Assembly (NCBI GenBank): GCA_013042795.1
Contig: JABDPK010000166.1
Location: 1-20,382 of the forward strand
Direction: 5' to 3'
Source: Saprospiraceae bacterium
Lineage (GTDB): Bacteria; Bacteroidota; Bacteroidia; Chitinophagales; Saprospiraceae
Length of the DNA stretch: 20,382 nucleotides
Below, one piece after another: positions 7,279-14,797 of the stretch. The stretch's first letter is position 1. Each line of letters begins with the position of its first letter. The notes beneath the pieces are model-generated. The model had not been told where the DNA came from. It made no database searches and saw only the letters and a program-made list of their open reading frames with translations. Position numbers and translations under genes: made by a program.

Positions 7279-8424
7279 TTATAAACGTGATAATTTTTCA
7301 GCAGCTTTGGAAAGAGTCTCTTCTGTCTTTGCAAAACACAGTCGTATTACTTTATCCTGTCTTTGAGAAGCGTAAAATGGGGATACTGGTATAGCTGCAA
7401 CACCGGTACTGGTGATGAGTTCCCTGGCAAAATCAATATCGTTCTTATCACTTATTCCGGAATAGTCATAAAGCTGAAAGTAGGTTCCTTCAGAACTTAA
7501 GGCTTTCAACTTTGAGCTGCCCATTGCATGTGTTAGGAAGTCCCGTTTTTTCTCGAAAAAGGATGACAATTCAAGGTAATGCTCTTTCCTGGTAAGAAAA
7601 TCTGCCAATGCATATTGAACAAAGGAATTTACACTGAATACATTCCATTGATGAATTTTTCTGAATTCTTTCATCAGATGAGGGGGTGCAACACAATAGC
7701 CGACTTTCCATCCGGTACTGTGAAAAGTTTTACCAAAAGAATAGACTGCAAGACTTCGATCATATAATTCTGGGTATCGTAATACACTTTCATGTTTTTT
7801 GCCATCAAATACCAGGTGTTCATATACTTCATCACTCAACACAATAATATTACTCCCTGCTACCAATGATTGAAGTTTCAACATATCCTCTTCTTTCAAA
7901 GTTTTCCCGATCGGGTTTTGTGGCGTATTAATAATAATCATCCTGGTTTTCGCGGTCACAAGGCTTTGCATTATTTCCCAGTCAATAATATATTCAGGGC
8001 CTTCCAGTTCATACGGAATAGCGCTCGCCCCGGTTAATTCAATTGATGGCCTGTATGAATCATAAGCCGGTTCAATAATGATGACTTCGTCTTCTGAATG
8101 CACAAAAGCACTGATGATTGTGAATATGGCCTGCGTTGCACCGGCTGTAATTGTTATTTCGTTATCCGGGTTTATGTTTTTACCGTATAGGTAATGTGCC
8201 TTATTTGCGAGTGCTTGTCTCAATTCGATTATACCAGGCATAGGCGCATACTGGTTCTTCCCGGCATCCAAATACTTTTTAACCAATTCCTTTAATTCAT
8301 TTGGTCCATCGAAATTGGGAAATCCCTGACCAAGATTAATGGCATTATGTTCTTTTGCAAGGGCACTTATGACAGAAAAAATTGTTTTACCTCCCGAAGG
8401 TAATTTGGATTGGAATTGAATCAT
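7279..8424 (-). CDS. PLP-dependent class I aminotransferase, YbdL/kynurenine-aminotransferase type
   Basis: The 381-residue cytosolic enzyme has a complete fold type I aminotransferase layout: INLGQGFPNFDGP (29-41), QYAPMPGIIELRQAL near residue 60, TAGATQAI (93-100), NTPQNPIG with the cofactor-contacting N170 (166-173), SDEVYEHL with D198 and Y201, the Schiff-base lysine K232 in YSFGKTFHSTGWKVGY, and the carboxylate-binding R361 in VIRLCFAKTEETL. The LGQGFPNF and FHSTGWKVGY stretches are typical of the YbdL/KAT/CCBL subgroup, which prefers methionine, glutamine, aromatic amino acids or kynurenine. Two roles therefore fit: the last step of methionine salvage, or kynurenine/aromatic transamination. 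The neighbouring hydratase/decarboxylase, 22 bases downstream, slightly favours amino-acid catabolism, but that is inference from position. No nitrilase partner of methionine salvage is present. The serine hydrolase gene lies 34 bases upstream on the same strand. Confidence 0.87.
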   Translation of the reverse strand: MIQFQSKLPSGGKTIFSVISALAKEHNAINLGQGFPNFDGPNELKELVKKYLDAGKNQYAPMPGIIELRQALANKAHYLYGKNINPDNEITITAGATQAIFTIISAFVHSEDEVIIIEPAYDSYRPSIELTGASAIPYELEGPEYIIDWEIMQSLVTAKTRMIIINTPQNPIGKTLKEEDMLKLQSLVAGSNIIVLSDEVYEHLVFDGKKHESVLRYPELYDRSLAVYSFGKTFHSTGWKVGYCVAPPHLMKEFRKIHQWNVFSVNSFVQYALADFLTRKEHYLELSSFFEKKRDFLTHAMGSSKLKALSSEGTYFQLYDYSGISDKNDIDFARELITSTGVAAIPVSPFYASQRQDKVIRLCFAKTEETLSKAAEKLSRL

Positions 8425-8458
8425 CTGCCTAATTTACAGAAGTTCTTTGATTCCTTGA

Positions 8459-9586
8459 TCAGCGCAGGATTTCATTCATTATTTTCCAAATGTCATTCTG
8501 AAAGAGTATAGGTACAGCTACTTGATCCGGATTTTCTCCCATTCTCACCATCACCATATTCAAGGAAGGAATGATACTCAGGTACTGTCCGTTTTTTCCA
8601 ATTCCTGATATCATATCAGTAGGCGCTTCAGGTGAAATAGATCCTGGAAAAACAATCTGAGTGGCCGGTAGCATATGACTGCTATATCCATTTAACCACC
8701 ATAAATAACCGTAGGATTCATTGATTTTCTGAGAAGGATTGATCATTTCATCGAAGAATGATTTATCCTTCATGATTTCAATGTCTTCCCATTTCCCCTG
8801 GCTTTGTATAAGTAAACCAAATCGGGCCATTGCCCTGGCCGTACTCAAGTAGACATGATTATCCCCGATCCATTGCCAGGTACCATCCATTCCGATTGCA
8901 TCACGAAGTATCGAATTAAAGTAATCTTCGAATTCAGAGTTCACTGCCGATTCAACAACTGCATCGAGTAGGGTATAGGGTGCATTATGATATGCCCAAC
9001 GATTACCGGCATCTGCCTTAAAAATCAGGTCACCTGGCTCGATACTGTTACTGTTTACAACGAGGTCATCGAGTCCTGTTGTCATCGTTAACTGGTTCCG
9101 GACTGTTATATTTATTTCTTTGTCTGAAGGTAAGGAAGTCCATCCCTGGCCAAGGTAATCCGAGCTTGGATTTGTAATATCAAGATAATTTTGTTCCTGG
9201 GCTTTTCCGACAATGAAGGCAGTAAGAGTTTTTCCAGCAGAGGCCCAATACCATTGTTTCTCTTTGTTAAAATCTGTAAGATTCAGCAAATCTTTACCAA
9301 AATATTTTTCCAGGACAAGTTTTCCATTCACCAGAATAATAAATGCACGCGTTCCATTGGATTCGAGCAATTGGTAGAGATCCTGAACTTTCTCCATATC
9401 CCATCCCAATATATCCAGATTAGAAGAAGCCCATATGTCTTCATCTAAAGGAGGAAAATATAAGTTCTGCCCAATGGTATCGATTTCTTCGTTCTCTCCA
9501 GGATCCTGATCGGTATCCGTACCAGGATCCATCATGGTACAGGAAAAAATCGGGTTCAGAAAAAGGCATAATATGAAAATCCTCAT
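8459..9586 (-). CDS. Serine beta-lactamase-like (class C/EstB-type) lipoprotein
   Basis: This 375-residue protein belongs to the beta-lactamase/penicillin-binding-like serine hydrolases. The N-terminus has a short hydrophobic leader ending IFSC (lipid on C16), followed by an acidic linker rich in Asp, Glu, Gly and Pro (about 19-37), which fits a protein held away from the membrane. The active-site motifs are present: S116-A-G-K119 (WASAGKTLTAF) for nucleophile and general base, and Y199-H-N201 (WAYHNAPYTLL). A GIGKNGQY segment near residue 330 occupies the place of the third motif. The family covers esterases, D-aminopeptidases, carboxypeptidases and 6-aminohexanoate-dimer hydrolases; true antibiotic resistance is rare, and nothing here supports it. 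Substrate unknown. It is transcribed in the same direction as the aminotransferase downstream (34 bases) and the acyl-CoA synthetase upstream (108 bases). Confidence 0.83.
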   Translation of the reverse strand: MRIFILCLFLNPIFSCTMMDPGTDTDQDPGENEEIDTIGQNLYFPPLDEDIWASSNLDILGWDMEKVQDLYQLLESNGTRAFIILVNGKLVLEKYFGKDLLNLTDFNKEKQWYWASAGKTLTAFIVGKAQEQNYLDITNPSSDYLGQGWTSLPSDKEINITVRNQLTMTTGLDDLVVNSNSIEPGDLIFKADAGNRWAYHNAPYTLLDAVVESAVNSEFEDYFNSILRDAIGMDGTWQWIGDNHVYLSTARAMARFGLLIQSQGKWEDIEIMKDKSFFDEMINPSQKINESYGYLWWLNGYSSHMLPATQIVFPGSISPEAPTDMISGIGKNGQYLSIIPSLNMVMVRMGENPDQVAVPILFQNDIWKIMNEILR

Positions 9587-9694
9587 TTACCAGAGTTTAT
9601 TGATTGACAGAATTTTTTAATAAAGGTTTAATGGTATATACAATAAACGTCCAATAAATGAGGATTCATATATGCTGGACCTTGTTGATAAAGC

Positions 9695-11563
9695 TTAAAC
9701 AGAGTATAGATCTTTAATTTCATCAACAACTTCCGGGTTTTCAATCGTACCTGGTATGCGATATGTTCTTCCATCTCGTATAGCAGCAAGTAACTTCCTT
9801 ACGATTTTTCCGCTCCTGGTTTTAGGTAAGCGCTTTGCTACTTTTACTTCTGAAAGACAAGCAATAGGTCCTATTTTTCCTCTTATTTCAGCAATCAATG
9901 CCTTCTGAAGTTCTGCTTCATTTTCCGCAGCTTCTTTGTTAAGAACCACAAGCCCGCAAGGTACGTGTCCCTTCAATTGGTCTTCTATAGCAAATACGGC
10001 ACATTCTGCAACGGATTCATGGGCCGATATCACTTCTTCCATGACTCCGGTTGACAGCCTGTGACCAGCTACGTTGATAACATCATCTATTCTTCCCATA
10101 ATAAATACGTACCCATCTTCATCAATATATCCACCATCTCCCGAGATGAAATATCCATCAAATTGATTAAGGTAAGATTCCAGGTATCTTTTTTCATCCT
10201 GCCATAAAGTTTGCAGACATCCCGGAGGGAGTGGCATTTTAATGACAATATTTCCTTCAGTATTTGCTGGAAGTTCCTGACCAGATTCATCAATGACCCT
10301 GATATCATAACCGCAAACCGGTACGCCGGAAGATCCCGGTTTTACAGGATGAGCTTCAATACCTGTTGGGTTCGCTACCATAGGCCATCCGGATTCGGTT
10401 TGCCACCAGTGATCGATCACGGGCTTATTGAGATGTGAGCTTATCCATTTTAATGTTGGGGGATCACATCGTTCGCCAGCCAGGAATAATGCTTCAAGGG
10501 ATGACAGGTCATATTTTTTCATTAGTTCTGCCTGAGGATCTGTTTTTTCTATAGCTCTAATGGCGGTAGGAGCTGTAAACAAGGTTTTTACCTTATGATC
10601 CTGAACGACCCTCCAGAAAGCCCCAGCATCCGGTGTTTTTATGGGTTTGCCTTCATACAGGACAGTCGTACATCCCTGGAATAAAGGTCCGTAAACTATA
10701 TAGCTGTGTCCAACAACCCATCCAATATCGCTGGCAGCCCAAAAGACTTCGCCGGCCCTGGTGTTATAGATCGCATCCATTGAATATTTCAAAGCAGTAG
10801 CATGTCCACCATTGTCTCTTAGAATACCTTTTGGGGCTCCAGTCGTCCCCGATGTGTATAGGATATACAAGGGATCATTACCTTTCATGATCTCAGGTGC
10901 TGTTCTTTTTTCGGTTGCTAAAAGAATATCCATATCCAGGGCACCCTTTATAGTTTCAGTTCTATCGTTATTGCGATATTTTATGACCAGCTTATCAACC
11001 TTGTGATTGGCAATGTCAATTGCATTTTCAACAAGGCCCAGGTACGGAATCCGCTTTCCTATCTCAATACCATAATTGGCAGTTATGATAACCTTAGGTT
11101 TTGCATCGTCAATTCTAATGGCCAATTCAGCAGGTGCAAATCCACCAAAAACAACAGAATGGACAACACCGATCCTGGCGCATGCCAGCATTGAAATAAT
11201 TGCTTCAGGGATCATCGGCATGTAAATCACAGCGGTATCTCCTTTTTCCAGACCCAGAGCTTTTAATTCTGCTGCAAATCCGCTGACCAATTCCAGCATT
11301 TCCTTGTAGGTAAACCTTTCGATAGAATTTGTAACAGGACTGTCATAGATGAGAGCAACTGTTTCTCCTCTTCCTTGTTCGATGTGGTAGTCCAGTGCAA
11401 GGTAACAACTGTTCAGTTCTCCATCCCTGAACCATTCATAGAATTTACCATCTCTGTGAAGGATTTCTTGCGGTTCTTTGAACCATTTAATTTTGGAAGA
11501 TTGTTCTTTCCAAAATTCAACCGGCTGATTAATGCTGCGGTTGTAAGTTTCTTTGTATCTCAT
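9695..11563 (-). CDS. prpE: Propionyl/acetyl-CoA synthetase, PrpE-type
   Basis: This AMP-forming ligase joins a short carboxylate, probably propionate, to CoA through an acyl-adenylate. The chosen start is ATG 11563 (622 residues); the ATG at 11617 adds 18 residues unlike the family, and MRYKETYNRSINQPVEFW is a normal beginning. Motifs seen are the P-loop-like YTSGTTGAPKG (236-246), the adenylate motif DHWWQTESGWP (384-394), ISGDGGYIDEDGYVFIMGRIDDVINVAGHRLS in the hinge region, and PKTRSGKIVRK with the conserved, acetylatable lysine K586. In acetyl-CoA synthetases the motif after TE is usually TGG; the SGWP form seen here is typical of propionyl-CoA synthetases (PrpE/ACSS3). Activity with acetate as well is common. 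The divergent TetR-family gene across a 278-base gap is the likely regulator. No methylcitrate or methylmalonyl genes are nearby. Confidence 0.87.
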   Translation of the reverse strand: MRYKETYNRSINQPVEFWKEQSSKIKWFKEPQEILHRDGKFYEWFRDGELNSCYLALDYHIEQGRGETVALIYDSPVTNSIERFTYKEMLELVSGFAAELKALGLEKGDTAVIYMPMIPEAIISMLACARIGVVHSVVFGGFAPAELAIRIDDAKPKVIITANYGIEIGKRIPYLGLVENAIDIANHKVDKLVIKYRNNDRTETIKGALDMDILLATEKRTAPEIMKGNDPLYILYTSGTTGAPKGILRDNGGHATALKYSMDAIYNTRAGEVFWAASDIGWVVGHSYIVYGPLFQGCTTVLYEGKPIKTPDAGAFWRVVQDHKVKTLFTAPTAIRAIEKTDPQAELMKKYDLSSLEALFLAGERCDPPTLKWISSHLNKPVIDHWWQTESGWPMVANPTGIEAHPVKPGSSGVPVCGYDIRVIDESGQELPANTEGNIVIKMPLPPGCLQTLWQDEKRYLESYLNQFDGYFISGDGGYIDEDGYVFIMGRIDDVINVAGHRLSTGVMEEVISAHESVAECAVFAIEDQLKGHVPCGLVVLNKEAAENEAELQKALIAEIRGKIGPIACLSEVKVAKRLPKTRSGKIVRKLLAAIRDGRTYRIPGTIENPEVVDEIKDLYSV

Positions 11564-11597
11564 TTGAATGCATACTTTTATTGCGATTATTAACACA

Positions 11598-11660
11598 CGA
11601 TGCATTGCAACGATCACCCGATAAATGCGTGTTCAACAATGTCAAAATCACAATGCATCG
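11598..11660. repeat. 10-base inverted repeat between the acyl-CoA synthetase and tetR genes
   Basis: CGATGCATTG (11598-11607) and CAATGCATCG (11651-11660) are exact reverse complements separated by 43 bases. Each arm contains the palindrome ATGCAT. The pair lies 35-97 bases upstream of the synthetase start, so it could be a paired operator or simply a long-loop hairpin in the leader. Which protein would bind is not known from sequence. Confidence 0.4.
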
Positions 11661-11816
11661 AGTTCAAATGTTAGAACAAATAATTGATTGAAATGATCTC
11701 CTATTATAGTCATCATTTTGTAATATTTCGCTATTCAAATTCGCTAATTGCAAAGAAGGACCGGCTGCTTAATAATCATGGAAATTTTAATTAAAATATA
11801 TGCCTGCTATTCAAAA

Positions 11817-11834
11817 AGTGAATAATTGTTCACT
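11817..11834. promoter_or_regulatory. Probable TetR-family operator
   Basis: AGTGAA-N6-TTCACT is a perfect 6-base-arm palindrome, 18 bases overall, ending 7 bases before the tetR start codon. Site size and position fit an autorepressor that blocks its own promoter or leader. A looser GTTC-N8-GAAC repeat lies at 11662-11677 nearer the synthetase gene. Binding is inferred from position and symmetry only. Confidence 0.45.
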
Positions 11835-11841
11835 AAACTGA

Positions 11842-12450
11842 ATGAATTGTAATAAATTAGGAAAGTTGAGAAAGAAAGATAAGCATATCAAGTTCAGGGA
11901 AGAGATACTCAAACTATTCCATACCAAAGGATACAGGGCTACTACAATGCGTGATATTGCCGGGCAAATGGAATTTGAAGTCGCAAATGTGTACAACTAT
12001 ATAGAATCAAAGCAATTGCTTCTCCAGGAATTACTTTTTGAAATGGTTGACATCATTAACACAAGTCTTGAAGATATTCTCGATTCCAGTTACAGTACGC
12101 TGGAAAAAGTAAAGCATATTATATCTCTGCATTGCCAGATCCCTGCAGAAAGACCATACCAGATTAGCTTGATTTCGAATGAATGGAAAAACCTTGAAGA
12201 AGAGAAAATGACGGAGTTCCTCAATGCATTCAAATGGCATACCGATCAAATTACTGAACTCATAAAAAAAGGAATGGACGAAGGTATTATCAGGCAGGCT
12301 GAACCCTATATTATGACAAGAACCTTTCTTTCCTGTTTCAACTGGTTATATACAGAATATCCTGCCAGAAGAAAAGAGATTAATCCGATTGAAATTGAAA
12401 AACAAATTTCGGAATTTGTATTACGTAGTATGTTTGTAGAGTACTATTAG
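11842..12450 (+). CDS. TetR/AcrR-family transcriptional regulator
   Basis: The 202-residue protein has a TetR-type DNA-binding domain at about residues 17-62: KFREEILKLFHTKGYRATTMRDIA followed by ANVYNYIESKQLLLQELL (split here for length). The recognition helix region is ANVYNYIESK. The C-terminal part (about 70-202) is helical with no strong conservation visible, as usual for ligand-binding domains of this family. Related regulators in Bacteroidota often respond to acyl-CoA or phenylacetyl-type thioesters. The head-to-head position with a short-chain acyl-CoA synthetase makes control of that gene, and of itself, the simplest reading. The start at ATG 11842 (MNCNKLGKL) sits just downstream of an 18-base palindrome. 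The gene ends 7 bases before the convergent lactonase gene. Confidence 0.85.
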   Translation: MNCNKLGKLRKKDKHIKFREEILKLFHTKGYRATTMRDIAGQMEFEVANVYNYIESKQLLLQELLFEMVDIINTSLEDILDSSYSTLEKVKHIISLHCQIPAERPYQISLISNEWKNLEEEKMTEFLNAFKWHTDQITELIKKGMDEGIIRQAEPYIMTRTFLSCFNWLYTEYPARRKEINPIEIEKQISEFVLRSMFVEYY

Positions 12451-12457
12451 ATTCTTG

Positions 12458-13603
12458 TCAGAATAATTTCAGGCAAACAGGTGTATTCACAATCACTTCT
12501 GATACCTTGTTTTCTATCATTCCTGTTTCTAGCTCAATAGAAAAAGTGATAATATTATCAGAATCCTGGTGGGCACATAGTAAATATTTGCCATCAGGGC
12601 TTAGAACAAAATCTCTGGGCACAAATCCCCCTGTCTTTTTAATCTGAATATTTCTCAACATGCCTGAATCGTGGTCTATTTCCATGACTGAAATAAAATT
12701 CTCATCCTGGTTAATCCTGCTTCTTGTAGATGTATATAAAAATTTACCTGATGGGTGCAATTGGATGGCAGCAGAAGTGATTTCAGCAGAATTCAAATCT
12801 TTTGGTTTCACCGATATTGACTGTAATCTTTCAAGAGAATTCGAAAATGAACGGGCTCTGAACACTTCTATCGTATGATTTAATTCATTCAAAACGTATA
12901 GGTATTGTCCATCAAGTGATAAGATCATATGCCTGGGGCCGGCCCCAGGCATTAATTCAGTATCACTGAGATGTCTTGCACTTTTTTCAGATAATTCATA
13001 ATGCCATAATTTGTTGGAGCCAAGGTCTGAAAACAAATGAAAATCAGTACCCGGAATCTGCAGGGACATATGAAGATGAGGAGCGTCCTGCCTGTTGTTT
13101 GTTTTCTCAATCTCGGGAAATTCGAGCAGCTGGCAACGATTTGAAATGGTTTCATTTTCGGACATTCGATGGATTGAAACATTTCCTGCATAATTACTTG
13201 TTAACAAATGTTTTTGGCTTTCATCCAGGGTGATATAACACGGATAGCCACCATAGGTGTTTTGCCTGCTTTTTTCTTCCCATGTCCCCTCATTGTTTAG
13301 ATGAAAGGAGCAAATTTCTCCTCCAAGTGTATCAATTGCTATTTCACTTACGCTATATATGATATTGCCTTCTGAATTGACATGCACATAGGAAGGATTG
13401 ATGACACCTTTAATTGTATCAGTGATTTCAATCGTACCATTTGTGGTATTGAAATCTGCAATATAAATACCTTCGGCATGACCATCTACATGTCCTTCGA
13501 TTCTTGTATAGGTTCCTATGGCTAGTTTCATTGATTGATTAATTTTATTTGTATCACAGGAAAGCATACCAAGTACAAGTAATGATGATAATATATATTG
13601 CAT
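12458..13603 (-). CDS. Lactonase-family beta-propeller lipoprotein (YbhE/Pgl-like)
   Basis: This 381-residue protein matches the seven-bladed beta-propeller lactonase family, which includes bacterial 6-phosphogluconolactonase and carboxy-muconate cyclase-like proteins. Family features are LAIGTYTRIEGHVDGHAEGIY with GIYIADFNTTNG, INPSYVHVNSEGNIIYSVSE, YPCYITLDESQKHLLTSNYAGNVS, DAPHLHMSL, GAGPRHMILSLDGQYLYVLNEL and VPRDFVLSPDGKYLLCAHQDSDNI (long stretches are named in part). Conserved blade-ending histidines and SPDGKYL repeats are clear. Unlike the cytosolic enzyme it carries a lipobox (LGMLSC, C16), so it is probably an envelope protein. Its substrate is therefore not likely to be 6-phosphogluconolactone, which is intracellular; a sugar lactone taken from outside is possible. 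Its ATG abuts the TGA of the DinB-like gene, so the two are almost certainly cotranscribed and translationally coupled. Confidence 0.83.
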   Translation of the reverse strand: MQYILSSLLVLGMLSCDTNKINQSMKLAIGTYTRIEGHVDGHAEGIYIADFNTTNGTIEITDTIKGVINPSYVHVNSEGNIIYSVSEIAIDTLGGEICSFHLNNEGTWEEKSRQNTYGGYPCYITLDESQKHLLTSNYAGNVSIHRMSENETISNRCQLLEFPEIEKTNNRQDAPHLHMSLQIPGTDFHLFSDLGSNKLWHYELSEKSARHLSDTELMPGAGPRHMILSLDGQYLYVLNELNHTIEVFRARSFSNSLERLQSISVKPKDLNSAEITSAAIQLHPSGKFLYTSTRSRINQDENFISVMEIDHDSGMLRNIQIKKTGGFVPRDFVLSPDGKYLLCAHQDSDNIITFSIELETGMIENKVSEVIVNTPVCLKLF

Positions 13604-14125
13604 TCAGTATTTTTCTTTCAGAATATTTAAATGATGATAATTGTGATAGGCGCACCATATCAGAATTTCTCTCACAGTCATCTTTCCCATGAGAGGATGA
13701 GGCAGTAGGATAGCATCCAGTTGGTTTTCAGTCCACTTTTCAGCATTGGTAATCAATTTATCTGTGGCCGCGCTGAATTGCATGAGTACCTTGTCTTTAT
13801 CTTTTGACGACAACAAGCGAACTTTAGTTGGAGAAGGAGTCCCCAAAGGTATTTGATCAAGGCGATCTTTATAACGTTCCTTAATTGTTTCAAGATCTCT
13901 GGATTTCCTGTTAGGTTTGCCAAATTTATATTTAAGAATGAATTTGGGAGTTTTTATTCCTTTAGTAAGCATCAGGGCCGATTGAATCAAATGATCAACG
14001 TGCTGGCCGGTTGACCATTTTCCATCCGGACCTGTCCCAAACTTTTGATTGTCCTGGGCTTCCACCCACTGATTCAAATCACTCCGGCTTTTTAATAAAT
14101 AATTTAAGATTTCCTGTTTATTCAT
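13604..14125 (-). CDS. DinB-like (DUF664/DfsB) helical-bundle protein
   Basis: The 173-residue protein fits the DinB/YfiT-like four-helix bundle superfamily, many members of which bind a metal through three histidines and act as thiol-dependent S-transferases or have no known role. The metal-site pattern is present: H45 in GQHVDHLIQS (with H42 close by), and H161 and H165 in CAYHNYHHLNILKEKY. The N-terminal helix with LNQWVEA and the C-terminal histidine-rich helix are typical of the Bacteroidota DinB group. The reaction is unknown. It is the first gene of a pair: its stop codon TGA (13604-13606) is followed at once by the ATG of the lactonase gene. A 269-base divergent gap separates it from the next gene on the plus strand. 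It should not be confused with DNA polymerase IV, also called DinB. Confidence 0.8.
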   Translation of the reverse strand: MNKQEILNYLLKSRSDLNQWVEAQDNQKFGTGPDGKWSTGQHVDHLIQSALMLTKGIKTPKFILKYKFGKPNRKSRDLETIKERYKDRLDQIPLGTPSPTKVRLLSSKDKDKVLMQFSAATDKLITNAEKWTENQLDAILLPHPLMGKMTVREILIWCAYHNYHHLNILKEKY

Positions 14126-14278
14126 GATTTTATTCTGAATAAATGTAATATTTTCGGGCTTTTATCTGACAAAAATGAACCAGAAGTAAACTTTTTTTTA
14201 AATAATTACGTTACATCAGCATTAGGATAAATTCAATTTATATCAAAAACACGCATTTTTCAATTTCATTTCTCCTCT

Positions 14279-14298
14279 CGAGGCGGCATACTGCCTTG
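14279..14298. other. GC-rich hairpin in a divergent gap
   Basis: CGAGGCGG-CATA-CTGCCTTG folds into an 8-base-pair stem (two G-T pairs in the + strand RNA) with a CATA loop, followed on the plus strand by the T-rich run TGATTTTCTCTTT. It lies in the 14126-14394 gap between two genes that point away from each other, where a gene terminator is not expected. It could be a leader element of the 77-residue gene or the end of an unseen small RNA. No other structure stands out in this gap. Confidence 0.35.
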
Positions 14299-14394
14299 TG
14301 ATTTTCTCTTTACATGTATAACATTTAATTAGTCGAAGAAAATTGAGACTGGTGCTTTTATTGGGTTGAATTTTATGAATTAACATATAAAAAT

Positions 14395-14628
14395 ATGGCA
14401 AGACCACGTACTAAGAAATTCGAATTCGGGAAAGGAATTTATTATTTCAATATCAAGAAAGGTTACAATAACAATATTACCATCAAGCGGCAAGAAAAGC
14501 AAAAAGCCCTGGATGCTTACAGGCAATATCTCAAAACTCAAAAAGAGAACTGTGAGTGGTTAGGCAAATGGGATGGTAAGAAATTCATTGACGACAACTT
14601 TGAAAAGTTGGTCGCTGTCAAAAAATAA
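14395..14628 (+). CDS. Small lysine-rich protein of unknown function
   Basis: I do not recognise this 77-residue protein. It starts at ATG 14395 with MARPRTKKFEFGKG, continues with YYFNIKKGYNNNITIKRQEK, then a charged helix (KALDAYRQYLKTQKENCEW), and ends WLGKWDGKKFIDDNFEKLVAVKK. About one residue in five is lysine, and there is a single cysteine. No signal peptide or membrane segment is visible. The basic N-terminus (ARPRTKK) and high charge would suit nucleic-acid or ribosome binding, but that is only a guess. Codon usage and composition look like those of neighbouring genes, which supports a real gene. A 269-base gap lies upstream and an imperfect hairpin follows 21 bases after the stop. 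It stands alone ahead of glpX with 169 bases between. Confidence 0.7.
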   Translation: MARPRTKKFEFGKGIYYFNIKKGYNNNITIKRQEKQKALDAYRQYLKTQKENCEWLGKWDGKKFIDDNFEKLVAVKK

Positions 14629-14649
14629 TCCACTTCTGAAGGCTGTATA

Positions 14650-14675
14650 ATTGAATCCTTGTGTTCAGGATCAAT
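14650..14675 (+). terminator. Possible terminator hairpin after the small orphan gene
   Basis: ATTGA-A-TCCT, a 7-base loop TGTGTTC, then AGGA-TCAAT form a 9-base-pair stem with one bulged A, starting 22 bases after the orphan's stop. The following bases (TGCTCATATTT) are only weakly T-rich, so an intrinsic terminator is possible but not certain. It lies 122 bases upstream of glpX. Confidence 0.35.
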
Positions 14676-14797
14676 TGCTCATATTTAACATCAAACGGTT
14701 AAATAACACTGTCTATCTATATTAATGATTGAACTAATTTGTACATTCGTGTCGTCTTTAAGATGCGCAGAATTATTCATCAATAAATAGAAAATCA

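Noticed and set aside
8459..9586. Beta-lactamase antibiotic-resistance gene
   Set aside because: The SxxK and YxN motifs fit the wider serine hydrolase family; the lipoprotein form, lack of a KTG-type third motif and neighbours do not support a resistance role.
9647..9678. GTCCA...TGGAC as a terminator between the serine hydrolase and synthetase genes
   Set aside because: It has only 5 base pairs, a loop of about 22 bases and no T-run; probably chance.
11564..11617. Upstream ATG (11617) for the acyl-CoA synthetase
   Set aside because: The 18 extra residues do not look like the family N-terminus and would extend into the repeat-containing regulatory gap.
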